From positions 5,969,001 to 6,033,000 of the forward strand of contig LR782234.1 of the NCBI GenBank assembly GCA_902825215.1: DNA of 64,000 nucleotides. The letters run 5' to 3'. Of the stretch, positions 19,049 to 27,391 are shown piece after piece. The position numbers and the translations under genes were made by a program. Numbering within the stretch: position 1 is the first letter of the stretch; each line of letters opens with the position of its first letter. The DNA is from Pseudomonas fluorescens. GTDB lineage: Bacteria > Pseudomonadota > Gammaproteobacteria > Pseudomonadales > Pseudomonadaceae. A model generated the notes under the pieces. The model was not told the origin of the DNA and did no database searches. It saw only the letters and a list, made by a program, of their open reading frames with translations.

Positions 19049-20944
19049 TTAAGCGGCGACGCGGCGTTTCTCAGCCATCCAACTACGCCCATACAGCACA
19101 ACAATCGCCACAATCGCCACCGCCTGCGCCGCCAACGAATAGGCATCGGCGTGAATACCCAGCCAGTCGAAGTCGAAGAACGCCACCGGCCGTGTGCCGA
19201 AGACTCCGGCCTCCTGCAAGGCTTTTACGCCATGCCCGGCAAATACCACCGACAACGCGCACAGCAGCGCCGCGTTGATGCTGAAGAACAGCGTCAGCGG
19301 CAGCTTCGCCGAACCGCGCAGGATCACCCACGCCAGCCCGACCAGCAGCACCAGCGCCGTCGCCCCGCCCGCCAGCACGGCGTTGTGCCCGGCAGGTCCG
19401 GCCTGCAGCCACAGGGTTTCGTAGAACAGGATCACTTCGAACAGCTCGCGATACACCGAGAAGAACGCGAGGATCGCAAAACCGAAACGCCCGCCACCGC
19501 CGACCAGACTGCTCTTGATGTAATCCTGCCAGGCGGCCGCATGCCGGCGATCGTGCATCCACACACCGAGCCACAACACCATGACACTGGCGAACAGAGC
19601 CGTCGCACCCTCAAGCAATTCACGCTGCGAACCGCTGACATCAATCACGTACGCCGCCAGCGCCCAGGTGCCCAGGCCGGCCAGCAATGCCAGTCCCCAG
19701 CCAACGTTGACGCTGCGCACCGCCGATTGCTGGCCGGTATTGCGCAGGAACGCGAGGATCGCCGCCAGCACCAGAATCGCTTCCAGGCCTTCGCGCAGCA
19801 GAATCAGCAGCCCGGAGATGTAGCTCAGCGACCAGCTCAGGCCATCGCTGCCCAACAGGCCGGCCGACTCCTTGAGTTTGGCCTTGGCCGCGTCCAGACG
19901 TTGCTCGGCCTGCTCGACCGGCAGGCCGTCCTGCAAGGATTGCCGATACGCCATCAGCGATTTTTCGGTGTCCTTGCGCACGTTGGCGTCGACGTTATCC
20001 AGCGAACTTTCGACCAGCTCGAAGCCTTCCAGGTAAGCCGCCACCGACAGGTCGTACGCCTGATCGTGCTCACCGGCGCGGTACGCCGCCAGACTCTTGT
20101 CCAGCGTCGCCGCGGTGTAGTCGAGCAACTGCGCCGGGCCACGCTTGACCTGCGGCGGCTGCGCCCGTTGCGCACGGAACGTCGCCGCAGCTTGCGGGCC
20201 TTCAGCGGCCTGCACTTCGGCGGGAGTCTGGCGGGCCAGATCGGCGATGTTGTAGGTCTTGTCGGCTTTTGCCGCCGTGGCATCGGCACTGAAACCGGCG
20301 ATGTAGGTCGCCAGATCCCAGCGCTGCCGATCGTCGAGCTGATCGGCAAACGCCGGCATGTCAGTGCCTTCGACGCCTTGGCCGAGGGTGTTGTAAATCG
20401 CGTACAGGCTCAGATGATCGAGCCGCGCCGCGTCACGCAGATTCGCCGGCGCCGGCGACATGCCGAGCGCGGCCGGGCCGTCACCGGCACCGCTGTCGCC
20501 GTGGCACACCGAGCAGTTCTGCGCATACAGCGGTGCGCCGCGAGTCGGGTCGGGGGTGATGATCGGCGCCTGGCTGACTTCGTATGCCACCGCCAGTTGC
20601 GCGCCCAATTGCCGCGCCTGCCGCGCGACCTCGGCACCGTCGTGCTTTGCGCTGATCGCAGCGTGCAAGGCGCTGACACCCTGTGCCAGTGCGGCTTTTT
20701 CCGGTTTGGCCGGCATGCCGGCAATCAACCCTTGCAGCGCCTGGGTGAATTCCAGTTGCTCGCGGTATTCGGCGTCATCGACGACCTTTCCCGCCTCGAC
20801 TGTTGGCGGGTAATCCGCGCTGATGTAATCGAGCAGGTGCAACGCCTGCGGCGCGCCTTCCACAGTATCGGCCAGCAGCGGCAGGCTGCTCAGGGCCAAC
20901 AACGGGAACAGCAGCCAGGCCAGCAATCGGGACGAGGCAGTCAT
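19049..20944 (-). CDS. FTR1-family iron permease fused to a cytochrome c domain
   Basis: 631 aa. A signal peptide (residues 1-25) leads to a periplasmic domain with the haem-c motif CSVCH at 144-148 and a likely distal Met ligand in GTDMPAF. A helical spacer follows, then a seven-helix FTR1 permease with the two iron motifs REGLE near residue 384 and RELFE near 498. FTR1 permeases take up ferric iron after oxidation of ferrous iron; here the attached cytochrome may accept the electron, replacing a separate oxidase. That is inference from the fusion. The leader carries a long stem-loop. Confidence 0.92.
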   Translation of the reverse strand: MTASSRLLAWLLFPLLALSSLPLLADTVEGAPQALHLLDYISADYPPTVEAGKVVDDAEYREQLEFTQALQGLIAGMPAKPEKAALAQGVSALHAAISAKHDGAEVARQARQLGAQLAVAYEVSQAPIITPDPTRGAPLYAQNCSVCHGDSGAGDGPAALGMSPAPANLRDAARLDHLSLYAIYNTLGQGVEGTDMPAFADQLDDRQRWDLATYIAGFSADATAAKADKTYNIADLARQTPAEVQAAEGPQAAATFRAQRAQPPQVKRGPAQLLDYTAATLDKSLAAYRAGEHDQAYDLSVAAYLEGFELVESSLDNVDANVRKDTEKSLMAYRQSLQDGLPVEQAEQRLDAAKAKLKESAGLLGSDGLSWSLSYISGLLILLREGLEAILVLAAILAFLRNTGQQSAVRSVNVGWGLALLAGLGTWALAAYVIDVSGSQRELLEGATALFASVMVLWLGVWMHDRRHAAAWQDYIKSSLVGGGGRFGFAILAFFSVYRELFEVILFYETLWLQAGPAGHNAVLAGGATALVLLVGLAWVILRGSAKLPLTLFFSINAALLCALSVVFAGHGVKALQEAGVFGTRPVAFFDFDWLGIHADAYSLAAQAVAIVAIVVLYGRSWMAEKRRVAA

Positions 20945-20960
20945 GAACGAGTCTCAAATG

Positions 20961-21000
20961 GAAATGCGAAGTTACATATTGTTCACTTCGAAGGCATTTC
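20961..21000. promoter_or_regulatory. Long inverted repeat in the leader of the FTR1-cytochrome gene
   Basis: GAAATGC GAAGT at 20961-20972 pairs with ACTTC at 20985-20989 and GCATTTC at 20994-21000. This gives a two-part stem of 5 and 7 bp with a 4-base bulge and a 12-base AT-rich loop. It ends 17 bases from the FTR1-cytochrome start codon. It could be an operator or an RNA structure over the ribosome site. It does not match the Fur-box pattern closely. Confidence 0.45.
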
Positions 21001-21110
21001 CCTCAAGCTTTCTCGGTATCGGCAGGGAATCTTTGCAACGTCCGAGCACTGTGCCACCATCGACACCCGCAACGGGCAGCCGCCCCCACCCATCAAGGAA
21101 GACTTGTTCC

Positions 21111-22514
21111 ATGCGCCATTGCCTGCTGTTTTCGCTGCTGCTGACCGCCGTTGTGCAACTGGTCGGCTGCGGGGCATATCGCAACTACGATCTGGAGCTG
21201 GAGCAGACCACCGAGCAATTGAAGCAGGGTAACGTTGACGGCTCCCTCGCCTTGATCGAGGCGCACAACCCGGACGAGCAAAAAGACCTGCTCTATTACT
21301 TCGAGAAGGGCGCGGTGCTGAGTGCGGGCGGCGCACTGCCGCAGAGTCAGGCCGCCTGGCGCAGCGCCGAGCAAATGGTCATCGAGCGCTAGGACACCAT
21401 CGAAACCACTGGCGACAAGCTGTTGGCAGCGATGGGCAAGGAATGGGGCAGCATCATCAACGACAAACTGCGTCGCTATGACGGTTATGACTATGAAAAG
21501 GTCATGCTGACCACGCAGATGGCCCTGAATCAATTGGCGGTGAATGACTTCGACGGTGCCCGCGCCGACATCAAGAAAACCCACGAACGCGAAGCATTGA
21601 TCGCCCGACAGCGCGAGCTGGAATACGAACGCGTCGAAGAAGCAGCGAAAAAACAGGGCGTTCGCGTGCATTACAAGGATTTGCAGGGTTATCCGGTGGT
21701 AATGCTCGACGCACCGGCGGTGATCGCCCTGAAGAACGGCTATCAGAGCGCCTTCAGTCACTATCTCGCCGGCTTCACCTACGAAGCGCTGGGCGAAAAG
21801 GACCTGGCTGCACCCGGCTACCGCCAGGCCATCGAGCTGCGCCCGGATCTGCCGTTTTTCCAACAGGCGCTGCGCGACCTCGACAGCCCCGGCCTCAAGG
21901 CCGGCGAGAGCGATGTGCTGGTCATCGTGCAAAGTGGCCTCGCACCGGCGCGCAGTTCGCTGCGTGTGCCTTACCCGGTCAAACTGGAGGATGGTCAGGT
22001 CATCGTCGCCAACATCTCGTTCCCGGTGATGGTGCCCGACACGTCGACGCCGGCGTTCAACCAAATCAGCATCGATGGCCGGCAGAAGAAGCTGACCATG
22101 GTCAACAGCATCACGGACATGTCCTTGCGCACCTTGCGCGACGACATGCCCGGCATCATCCAGCGCACCACCTATCGAGCCTTCCTCGCTGCTGACGTGC
22201 AGGGCAGGGATAACCGACGCGACCCGAGCAAAGCGTCGTATGTGACCCACTGGGACGGTTTCGAACACGCCGACACGCGCACCTGGCGGACACTGCCCAA
22301 TCTGACCCAGGTAGTGCGTCTGCGCCTGAAACAAGGCGAGCATTTGATCACCTTGCCTGGTGCCGTCGGCAGCGCGCCGCTGAAGATCCGTATCGATCAG
22401 AATCGCCAGGTCATCTCCGTGCGCGCGCTCGGCGCCAGAGTGTTTGCCAACGGCAGCGCCTTCCAGCCCTCCCGCGCAGCGGCGCCAAGCGCAGTAGCGG
22501 ACTCGACAAGATAG
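21111..22514 (+). pseudogene. COG3014-family lipoprotein gene interrupted by an in-frame TAG
   Basis: The ATG 21111 opens a lipoprotein signal (lipobox LVGC, Cys20). The frame meets TAG at 21390-21392 (codon 94), then continues in the same frame without any shift to TAA at 22514. Read through, it would be 467 residues, against 464 in the neighbouring intact paralogue at 22721. The two align from end to end (GYDYEKVMLTTQMALN, HYLAGF.YEALGEKDLAAPGYR). At the stop the paralogue has GAA (Glu), so one G-to-T change from GAG explains it. Either this is a recent nonsense mutation, or an amber suppressor or sequencing error is involved. The downstream ATG 21423 has no ribosome site or signal peptide. 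Confidence 0.88.
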
Positions 22515-22720
22515 TGGCATCGAATCATTCAGCGCCATCAAAAAGGCATTACATAGCCATCACGCCACGCTTATAATGCCGCGCCCTCGCCCCCGCGAGC
22601 CGGCATCAAAGCTCCTCTCGCAAGAGGAATTGGCAGGAGGCCAGCGCCACTGTCGATCGGTCACATCAGCCCGACCAGCACCCGCGGCTGCAGTTATCGC
22701 TACTCAGGGAAGAAGTACCC
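22515..22720 (+). promoter_or_regulatory. Presumed promoter region of the lipoprotein operon
   Basis: 206 bases between the broken and intact COG3014 genes. A short inverted repeat GCTCCTCTCGCAAGAGGA-like (22611-22628) is the only structure I see. No terminator is apparent behind the pseudogene, so read-through from its promoter is possible. Confidence 0.35.
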
Positions 22721-24115
22721 ATGGCATTCCGCGCTCCCACTCTGCTCGCGCTCAGCGCTGTCACGCTGCTGTCCGGCTGTTCAGCCTTTCGCAATTACGA
22801 CTCCGAACTGGCTCAAACCAATCAGCAACTGGCCACCGGCAACGTTGACGCTGCACTGACCCTGCTGGAAAAGAACAACACCGGCACCGACAAAGACCTG
22901 CTTTATTACTTCGAAAAAGGTGAACTGCTGCGCGCCAAGGGCGATCTGTCCGGCAGCCAGAATGCCTGGACCAGCGCTGATCAAGTGGTCGGTCAGTGGG
23001 AAGATGCGGTCAAGCTCGACAGCGCAAAGTACCTCGCCCAATTCGGCAGTTTCCTGGTCAACGACAAAGTCCGTCGCTATGAAGGCTATGACTACGAGAA
23101 AGTCATGCTGACCACGCAGATGGCCCTGAACCTGCTCGCGGTCAACGATTTCGACGGCGCCCGCACTGCGATCAAACGCACTCACGAGCGTGAAGCGGTG
23201 ATTGCCGATTTGCGTGACAAGGAATACCTCAAGAGCGAAGAAGAGGCCGAGAAGGAAGGGATCAAGACCCAGTACAAGGATTTGCAGGGCTACCCGGTCG
23301 CCAGCCTCGACGCCCCGGAAGTGGTCGGCCTGAAAAACAGCTACCAAAGTGCGTTCAGCCACTACCTCGCCGGCTTCGTCTACGAAGCACTGGGCGAAAA
23401 GGACCTGGCTGCACCGGGCTATCGCAAAGCCGCCGAGTTGCGCCCGAACACACCGCTGCTGGAGCAGGCGCTGGTCAATCTCGACAAGCCGGGCAAATCC
23501 GATGACAGCGACATCCTGATTGTGGTGCAAAGCGGTCTCGCCCCGGCCCGTGACTCGATCCGCGTGCCGCTGCCATTGCCGATCTCCAACAACGTGGTAA
23601 TCACCCCGCTGTCGTTCCCGATCATCAAACCGGACACCTCCACCGCGCCGTTTGCGCAGATTGGCGTCGACGGCAAGCAAGTCGACCTGACCGCGCTCAA
23701 CAGCACCACTGCCATGTCGCGCCGTGCGTTGCGTGACGATATGCCGGGGATCATCGTGCGCACCACCGTGCGTGCGATCACCAAAGGCGTGGCGCAGAAG
23801 AAGATCAACGAAACCAACCCGCTGGCCGGTCTTGCCGTGGGTATTTCTTCAGCGGTGCTCGAAGGCGCCGATACCCGTACATGGCGCACCCTGCCAGATA
23901 ACACCCAAGTGGTGCGTCTGCGCTTGAAGAAGGGCGAACATCAGGTCACGCTGCCGAGCGCCGTGGGCGGCTCGGTGGTCAAGGTCAACGTCGACCAGCG
24001 TTACCAAGTGATCAGCCTGCGCGCCGTGGGCAATCAGGTATTCGCCGGTGGCCTCGCGGCCCACGTCGTTCCGAATGCCGCTGCGACCAGCGTCGCCAGC
24101 CTCAAACAACCTTAA
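22721..24115 (+). CDS. COG3014-family lipoprotein (intact paralogue)
   Basis: 464 aa. A lipoprotein signal ends in LLSGC with Cys20. The N-terminal half is rich in TPR-like helices (QQLATGNVDAALTLLEKNN, YYFEKGELLRAKGDLSGSQNAW, YLAGFVYEALGEKDLAAPGYRKAAELRP); the C-terminal half is predicted beta-rich. The function of the family is unknown. Its constant company in this operon is YcfL and two LpoB-family proteins, so a role at the outer membrane with peptidoglycan synthesis or envelope assembly is a reasonable guess. GGGAAG precedes the ATG. It is a tandem duplicate of the interrupted gene upstream. Confidence 0.88.
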   Translation: MAFRAPTLLALSAVTLLSGCSAFRNYDSELAQTNQQLATGNVDAALTLLEKNNTGTDKDLLYYFEKGELLRAKGDLSGSQNAWTSADQVVGQWEDAVKLDSAKYLAQFGSFLVNDKVRRYEGYDYEKVMLTTQMALNLLAVNDFDGARTAIKRTHEREAVIADLRDKEYLKSEEEAEKEGIKTQYKDLQGYPVASLDAPEVVGLKNSYQSAFSHYLAGFVYEALGEKDLAAPGYRKAAELRPNTPLLEQALVNLDKPGKSDDSDILIVVQSGLAPARDSIRVPLPLPISNNVVITPLSFPIIKPDTSTAPFAQIGVDGKQVDLTALNSTTAMSRRALRDDMPGIIVRTTVRAITKGVAQKKINETNPLAGLAVGISSAVLEGADTRTWRTLPDNTQVVRLRLKKGEHQVTLPSAVGGSVVKVNVDQRYQVISLRAVGNQVFAGGLAAHVVPNAAATSVASLKQP

Positions 24116-24130
24116 GAACGGAGTCTTTGC

Positions 24131-24505
24131 ATGCGTTTCAAACTCATCGCCGTTGCCGCCCTCGCCTTGCTGGCGAGCGGCTGCGCTACCCCGCCACCGC
24201 CAGAGCCGGGCAGCGCCGCGAGCAAAGTCGTGGCCATGGGCCCGCAGAAACACATCGTCGTCGGCGCCATGCGAGTGGCGCGCGAAAACGGCTTCATGAC
24301 CGTCAACGTGCAGTTGAGCAACACACTCAACAGCAACAAGATTTTCTACTACCGCTTCGCCTGGCTTGGCGCGGAAGGGTTCCCGGTGGCCGAAGAAGAA
24401 GTCTGGAAAAGCCAGATGATGTACGGCGCCCAGACCAGCTTCATTCAGGCCATCGCCCCGACCCCGAAAGCGATGGATTTCCGTCTGGAAATCAAAACGC
24501 CTTAA
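24131..24505 (+). CDS. ycfL: YcfL-family lipoprotein (DUF1425)
   Basis: 124 aa with the lipobox LLASGC (Cys18), followed by a proline-rich linker and one small beta domain (FMTVNVQLSN, YYRFAWLG.EGFPV). In E. coli ycfL is next to lpoB (ycfM), and the same pair occurs here. The function is unknown. GGAG lies seven bases before the ATG, 15 bases behind the COG3014 gene, so it is in the same operon. Confidence 0.88.
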   Translation: MRFKLIAVAALALLASGCATPPPPEPGSAASKVVAMGPQKHIVVGAMRVARENGFMTVNVQLSNTLNSNKIFYYRFAWLGAEGFPVAEEEVWKSQMMYGAQTSFIQAIAPTPKAMDFRLEIKTP

Positions 24506-24542
24506 GTCCGTCACCCTATTTTCTGATTCAGAGATCACTCCC

Positions 24543-25130
24543 ATGTTTGCACGCTTTTCCTGCATCGCTGTCATCGCCCTGCTGGCCTCCGGTTGCGCCA
24601 ACACCTCGCCGACGCTGGGCAGCAAGAACATCAGCTACGGCGACACCAAAGCGGTGGAAACCGTGACCAACGAATTCGGTTCGACCGACCTGCAAATGAT
24701 TGCCGAGTCGATGACCCGCTCGCTGGCCCAGTCCGGCATTTTGCAGGGCCGTCCGGTGGTTCAGGTCTACGACGTGAAGAACAAGACCAGCGAGTACATC
24801 GATACCCGCGAAATCACCACCAGCATCAAGACTCAGTTGATGAAGACCGGCGTCGCGCGTTTCGCCAGCGACAACAATGCGATGCAGAGCCAGGTCGACC
24901 AGCTCAAGCTGCAAAACCAGAGCGGCCTGTACAAAAAGAGCACCGTGGCCAAGACCGGCAACATGATTGCCGCCAAGTATCGCATCGAAGGCTCGATCAG
25001 CTCGATCGTCAAGCGCAGCAGCGATTACAAGGACGTCTTCTACAAATTCAGCCTGCAACTGATCGACGTCGAAAGCGGTCTGGCCGAGTGGATGGACGAA
25101 AAAGAGATCCGCAAAACCACGGAGCGTTAA
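24543..25130 (+). CDS. LpoB-family lipoprotein (penicillin-binding protein activator-like)
   Basis: 195 aa. Lipobox LLASGC (Cys18) is followed by the LpoB/CsgG-N-like fold: DLQMIAESMTRSLAQSG, RPVVQVYDVKNKTSEYIDTREI, and GNMIAAKYRIEGSISSIV. E. coli LpoB reaches through the peptidoglycan to switch on PBP1b. The long disordered Pro-rich linker of E. coli LpoB is absent here, so the reach would be shorter. Pseudomonads are known to activate PBP1b with the unrelated LpoP, so this protein's partner is open. It sits in the same operon as YcfL. Confidence 0.85.
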   Translation: MFARFSCIAVIALLASGCANTSPTLGSKNISYGDTKAVETVTNEFGSTDLQMIAESMTRSLAQSGILQGRPVVQVYDVKNKTSEYIDTREITTSIKTQLMKTGVARFASDNNAMQSQVDQLKLQNQSGLYKKSTVAKTGNMIAAKYRIEGSISSIVKRSSDYKDVFYKFSLQLIDVESGLAEWMDEKEIRKTTER

Positions 25131-25133
25131 GCA

Positions 25134-25877
25134 ATGCGTGCATGGATTGGCATGATGGCCCTGGCTTGCGCATTCAGCGTGCAAGCGGCCCCGAAAGTCG
25201 CGGTGACGGATCTGGCGTACCAGGAACGCGTGGAGCAATACATCCACATCGTTTCGGCGCAGAGCAATCACCGCGAGGGTTACTACAGCTCCAGCGGTTC
25301 TTCGAGCTACAACGAGATCGAAGCGACCACCAGCTACATCGAGCAGGGCGAGCTGCGCAAATTCACCGGCGACATCAAAGGTGAGATCCTGCGTACCGGC
25401 ATGTTCCAGCTGGTGCAGGGCACGCCGTACACCACCTCGTCCAAGGGCGATGTGTACGACGTGATCAAGCGCATCAAGGCCGGCAATTTCAAGGGCGCCG
25501 ATTACGTGCTGTTCGGCACGGTGTCGGATATCGACTTCACTCAGGACATCAACGAGCTGGCGCATACCGATAGCTATTCGGCGGTACTGGGCCTGACGCT
25601 GGTGGCGGATTTCAGCCTGATCAACACCAAGACCTACGAGATCACCTCGGCCTTCACGGCGATGGGCGAAGCGCAGGACACCAAACTGGTCAATCATCGC
25701 GACATCAAGATTTCGCTGAACCGTCCACGGGTGGTCCGCGAAGTGTCGAAAGCGCTGGGGGAAGACGTGGCCGGGCAGCTGAGCATGCAGCTCGGTGGTG
25801 ACGGTTATGAGCAGCCCCGTGAGGCACCCCAGCGCAACAATCTGCCGCGCGACACCGCGCCGGTGATCCTGCGCTGA
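25134..25877 (+). CDS. Second LpoB/CsgG-like protein, periplasmic
   Basis: 247 aa. A Sec signal peptide ends near QAA (residue 19) with no lipobox cysteine, so it should be soluble and periplasmic. The body resembles a CsgG/LpoB-type nucleotide-free alpha/beta fold (KVAVTDLAYQERV, GELRKFTGDIKGEILRTGMF, GADYVLFGTVSDIDF). A Ser/Tyr-rich insert YYSSSGSSSY lies near residue 45. It begins three bases after the LpoB-family stop with GGAG inside the previous gene, and is the last gene of the operon. Function unknown. Confidence 0.78.
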   Translation: MRAWIGMMALACAFSVQAAPKVAVTDLAYQERVEQYIHIVSAQSNHREGYYSSSGSSSYNEIEATTSYIEQGELRKFTGDIKGEILRTGMFQLVQGTPYTTSSKGDVYDVIKRIKAGNFKGADYVLFGTVSDIDFTQDINELAHTDSYSAVLGLTLVADFSLINTKTYEITSAFTAMGEAQDTKLVNHRDIKISLNRPRVVREVSKALGEDVAGQLSMQLGGDGYEQPREAPQRNNLPRDTAPVILR

Positions 25878-25880
25878 CTG

Positions 25881-25932
25881 ATCGTTCCCACGCTCAGCGT
25901 GGGAATGCATCCCGGGACGCTCTGCGTCCCAC
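25881..25932. repeat. GTTCCCACGCTC.GCGTGGGAATGC repeat
   Basis: Two adjoining hairpins, TTCCCACGCTCAGCGTGGGAA and GGGACGCTCTGCGTCCC, separated by TGCATCCC. The unit is a known kind of intergenic repeat in fluorescent pseudomonads. It lies just behind the lipoprotein operon, before the terminator. Confidence 0.85.
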
Positions 25933-25945
25933 TCTGTCAGTCAAC

Positions 25946-25984
25946 AAAAAACAAAAAGGCGACCCGCAAGGGTCGCCTTTTTTG
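25946..25984. terminator. Bidirectional terminator between the lipoprotein operon and the LysE gene
   Basis: The 9-bp stem AGGCGACCC/GGGTCGCCT has a GCAA tetraloop and A/T runs on both sides. It serves the two converging transcription units. Confidence 0.92.
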
Positions 25985-25996
25985 TGCCGGCGCGGT

Positions 25997-26629
25997 TTAC
26001 GCAGCCGCTTTGCGCAACGTCGCCATAAACGCCGCCGCACCGATGAACAGCCCGGCAAACGTGCGGTTCATGCGGCGCTGCTGCTTCGGCGTGCGCAGCA
26101 AACGCAGCACTTTCGAAGCCAGCCCGGTGTAGCCCGCCATGACGATCAGATCGACGCAGATCATCGTCACCCCGATCACCAGATATTGAATCAGCAACGG
26201 CGCATGCGGGTTGATGAACTGCGGCAGTACCGCAAGCATGAACACCAGCGCCTTGGGATTACTGATGTTCACCAAAAACCCGCGGAACACCAGCGCCAGC
26301 GGCTTGCCGATCGGTCGCACCGCGGCGTCATCGCTCATGTCCATGGGCAGCGCACGCCACTGTTTGATTGCCAGATAGACCAGATAGGCCACGCCGAACC
26401 ATTTGATCGCATGAAACGCCGTAGCGGAAGCTGTGAGGATCGCACCGACCCCGGCGCCGACAATCGCAATCTGTACGGCCAGACCGATCTGCAGGCCGAG
26501 GGCATTCCAGTAACCGCGCCAGAAGCCATATTGCAGACCGCTGGACATCGACGCGATGGCGCCGGCACCCGGCGACAGGCTGATCACCCAGCAAGCGGCG
26601 AAAAACGCCAGCCATGTTTGAAGCTCCAT
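25997..26629 (-). CDS. LysE/RhtB-family amino acid exporter
   Basis: 210 aa and about six membrane helices. The family signature is present as ISLSPGAGAIASMSSGLQYGFWRG near residues 16-39 and FLVNISNPKALVFMLAVLPQFI near 120. Such proteins export amino acids such as homoserine, threonine or lysine from the cytosol; the substrate is not readable. GAGG lies upstream of the ATG at 26627-26629. Confidence 0.92.
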   Translation of the reverse strand: MELQTWLAFFAACWVISLSPGAGAIASMSSGLQYGFWRGYWNALGLQIGLAVQIAIVGAGVGAILTASATAFHAIKWFGVAYLVYLAIKQWRALPMDMSDDAAVRPIGKPLALVFRGFLVNISNPKALVFMLAVLPQFINPHAPLLIQYLVIGVTMICVDLIVMAGYTGLASKVLRLLRTPKQQRRMNRTFAGLFIGAAAFMATLRKAAA

Positions 26630-26731
26630 CGCACACCTCGAGTGATGCTTGTGACAAAGACATAAGCTAATGCGGCTGTGGCTGGATGACTATCGATTTT
26701 TTGCTGGATGTTGCGGTGCTACTGAGGACAT

Positions 26732-26755
26732 CTTCGCGAGCAGGCTCGCTCCTAC
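26732..26755. repeat. Single REP arm
   Basis: TTCGCGAGCAGGCTCGCTCC plus TACA is one arm of the GCGAGCCTGCTCGC type without a partner in the gap. Confidence 0.8.
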
Positions 26756-26809
26756 ATTAGACCGCGATCAAAATGTGCGAGCGAAGGCGCCAGATCAGGC
26801 GCCGGAAAT

Positions 26810-27391
26810 CTACTTCTCGAACCCGCTCGACGGAAACACATCCGTCCCGCGCCAGCGCCGCACCGAACGCTGGAAGAACAGGCTGTTGGGCACCTGCACC
26901 ATGGAGCTGCCGGTACCGAGTTCTTCGGCCTCGATCAACGTGGTGTAGAGCAGATTGATCGCTACCACCCGGCCTTTGACGCCCGGTTTGTCGGTGGTAT
27001 CGACCAACTCGACGACATCGCCCAGGCGGAACGGCCCGACGGTAAAGATCAGGATGGCGCAGAGCAGGTTCGACAACACGCTCCACATGGCGAAGAACGC
27101 CACCGCCGCCACCGCGACGAACCCGGAGAGTGCGGTCCACAGCACGGTCGCTGAAACCCCGAGGCGTTCCAGCACGAAGATCACCGCGCTGCCCATGATC
27201 AGCCAGCGCAATACACCGCGCAGGGGCATCAGCAGTTGTGGCGGGAACGGATAGCGCTCACCCAGACGGGTCAGCCCCCGGGCGACCACGCGCTGGGTCA
27301 GATAGCCGGCGAGCAGGATGAGCAGGATCTGCACGCCGAGCCAGATCGGCTCGATCCACATGGCCGGCAGCGGCAGCTTGAACGCCTCCAT
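26810..27391 (-). CDS. Small mechanosensitive channel of the MscS family
   Basis: 193 aa, shorter than MscS of E. coli (286 aa). It has an N-terminal helix, two or three further helices ending with the pore-like stretch FVAVAAVAFFAMWSVLSNLL, and the start of the beta domain (GPFRLGDVVEL, GRVVAINLLYTTL, VQVPNSLFFQR). The lower C-terminal alpha/beta vestibule is missing. It may gate on osmotic downshock. The ATG overlaps the stop of the ABC-F gene by one base (TGATG), suggesting coupled translation. A similar pair is found in P. aeruginosa as I recall. Confidence 0.88.
   Translation of the reverse strand: MEAFKLPLPAMWIEPIWLGVQILLILLAGYLTQRVVARGLTRLGERYPFPPQLLMPLRGVLRWLIMGSAVIFVLERLGVSATVLWTALSGFVAVAAVAFFAMWSVLSNLLCAILIFTVGPFRLGDVVELVDTTDKPGVKGRVVAINLLYTTLIEAEELGTGSSMVQVPNSLFFQRSVRRWRGTDVFPSSGFEK

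Noticed and set aside
21423..22514. Independent gene starting at the ATG behind the amber codon
   Set aside because: No ribosome site, no signal peptide, and in-frame continuity with the upstream part shows it is one broken gene.
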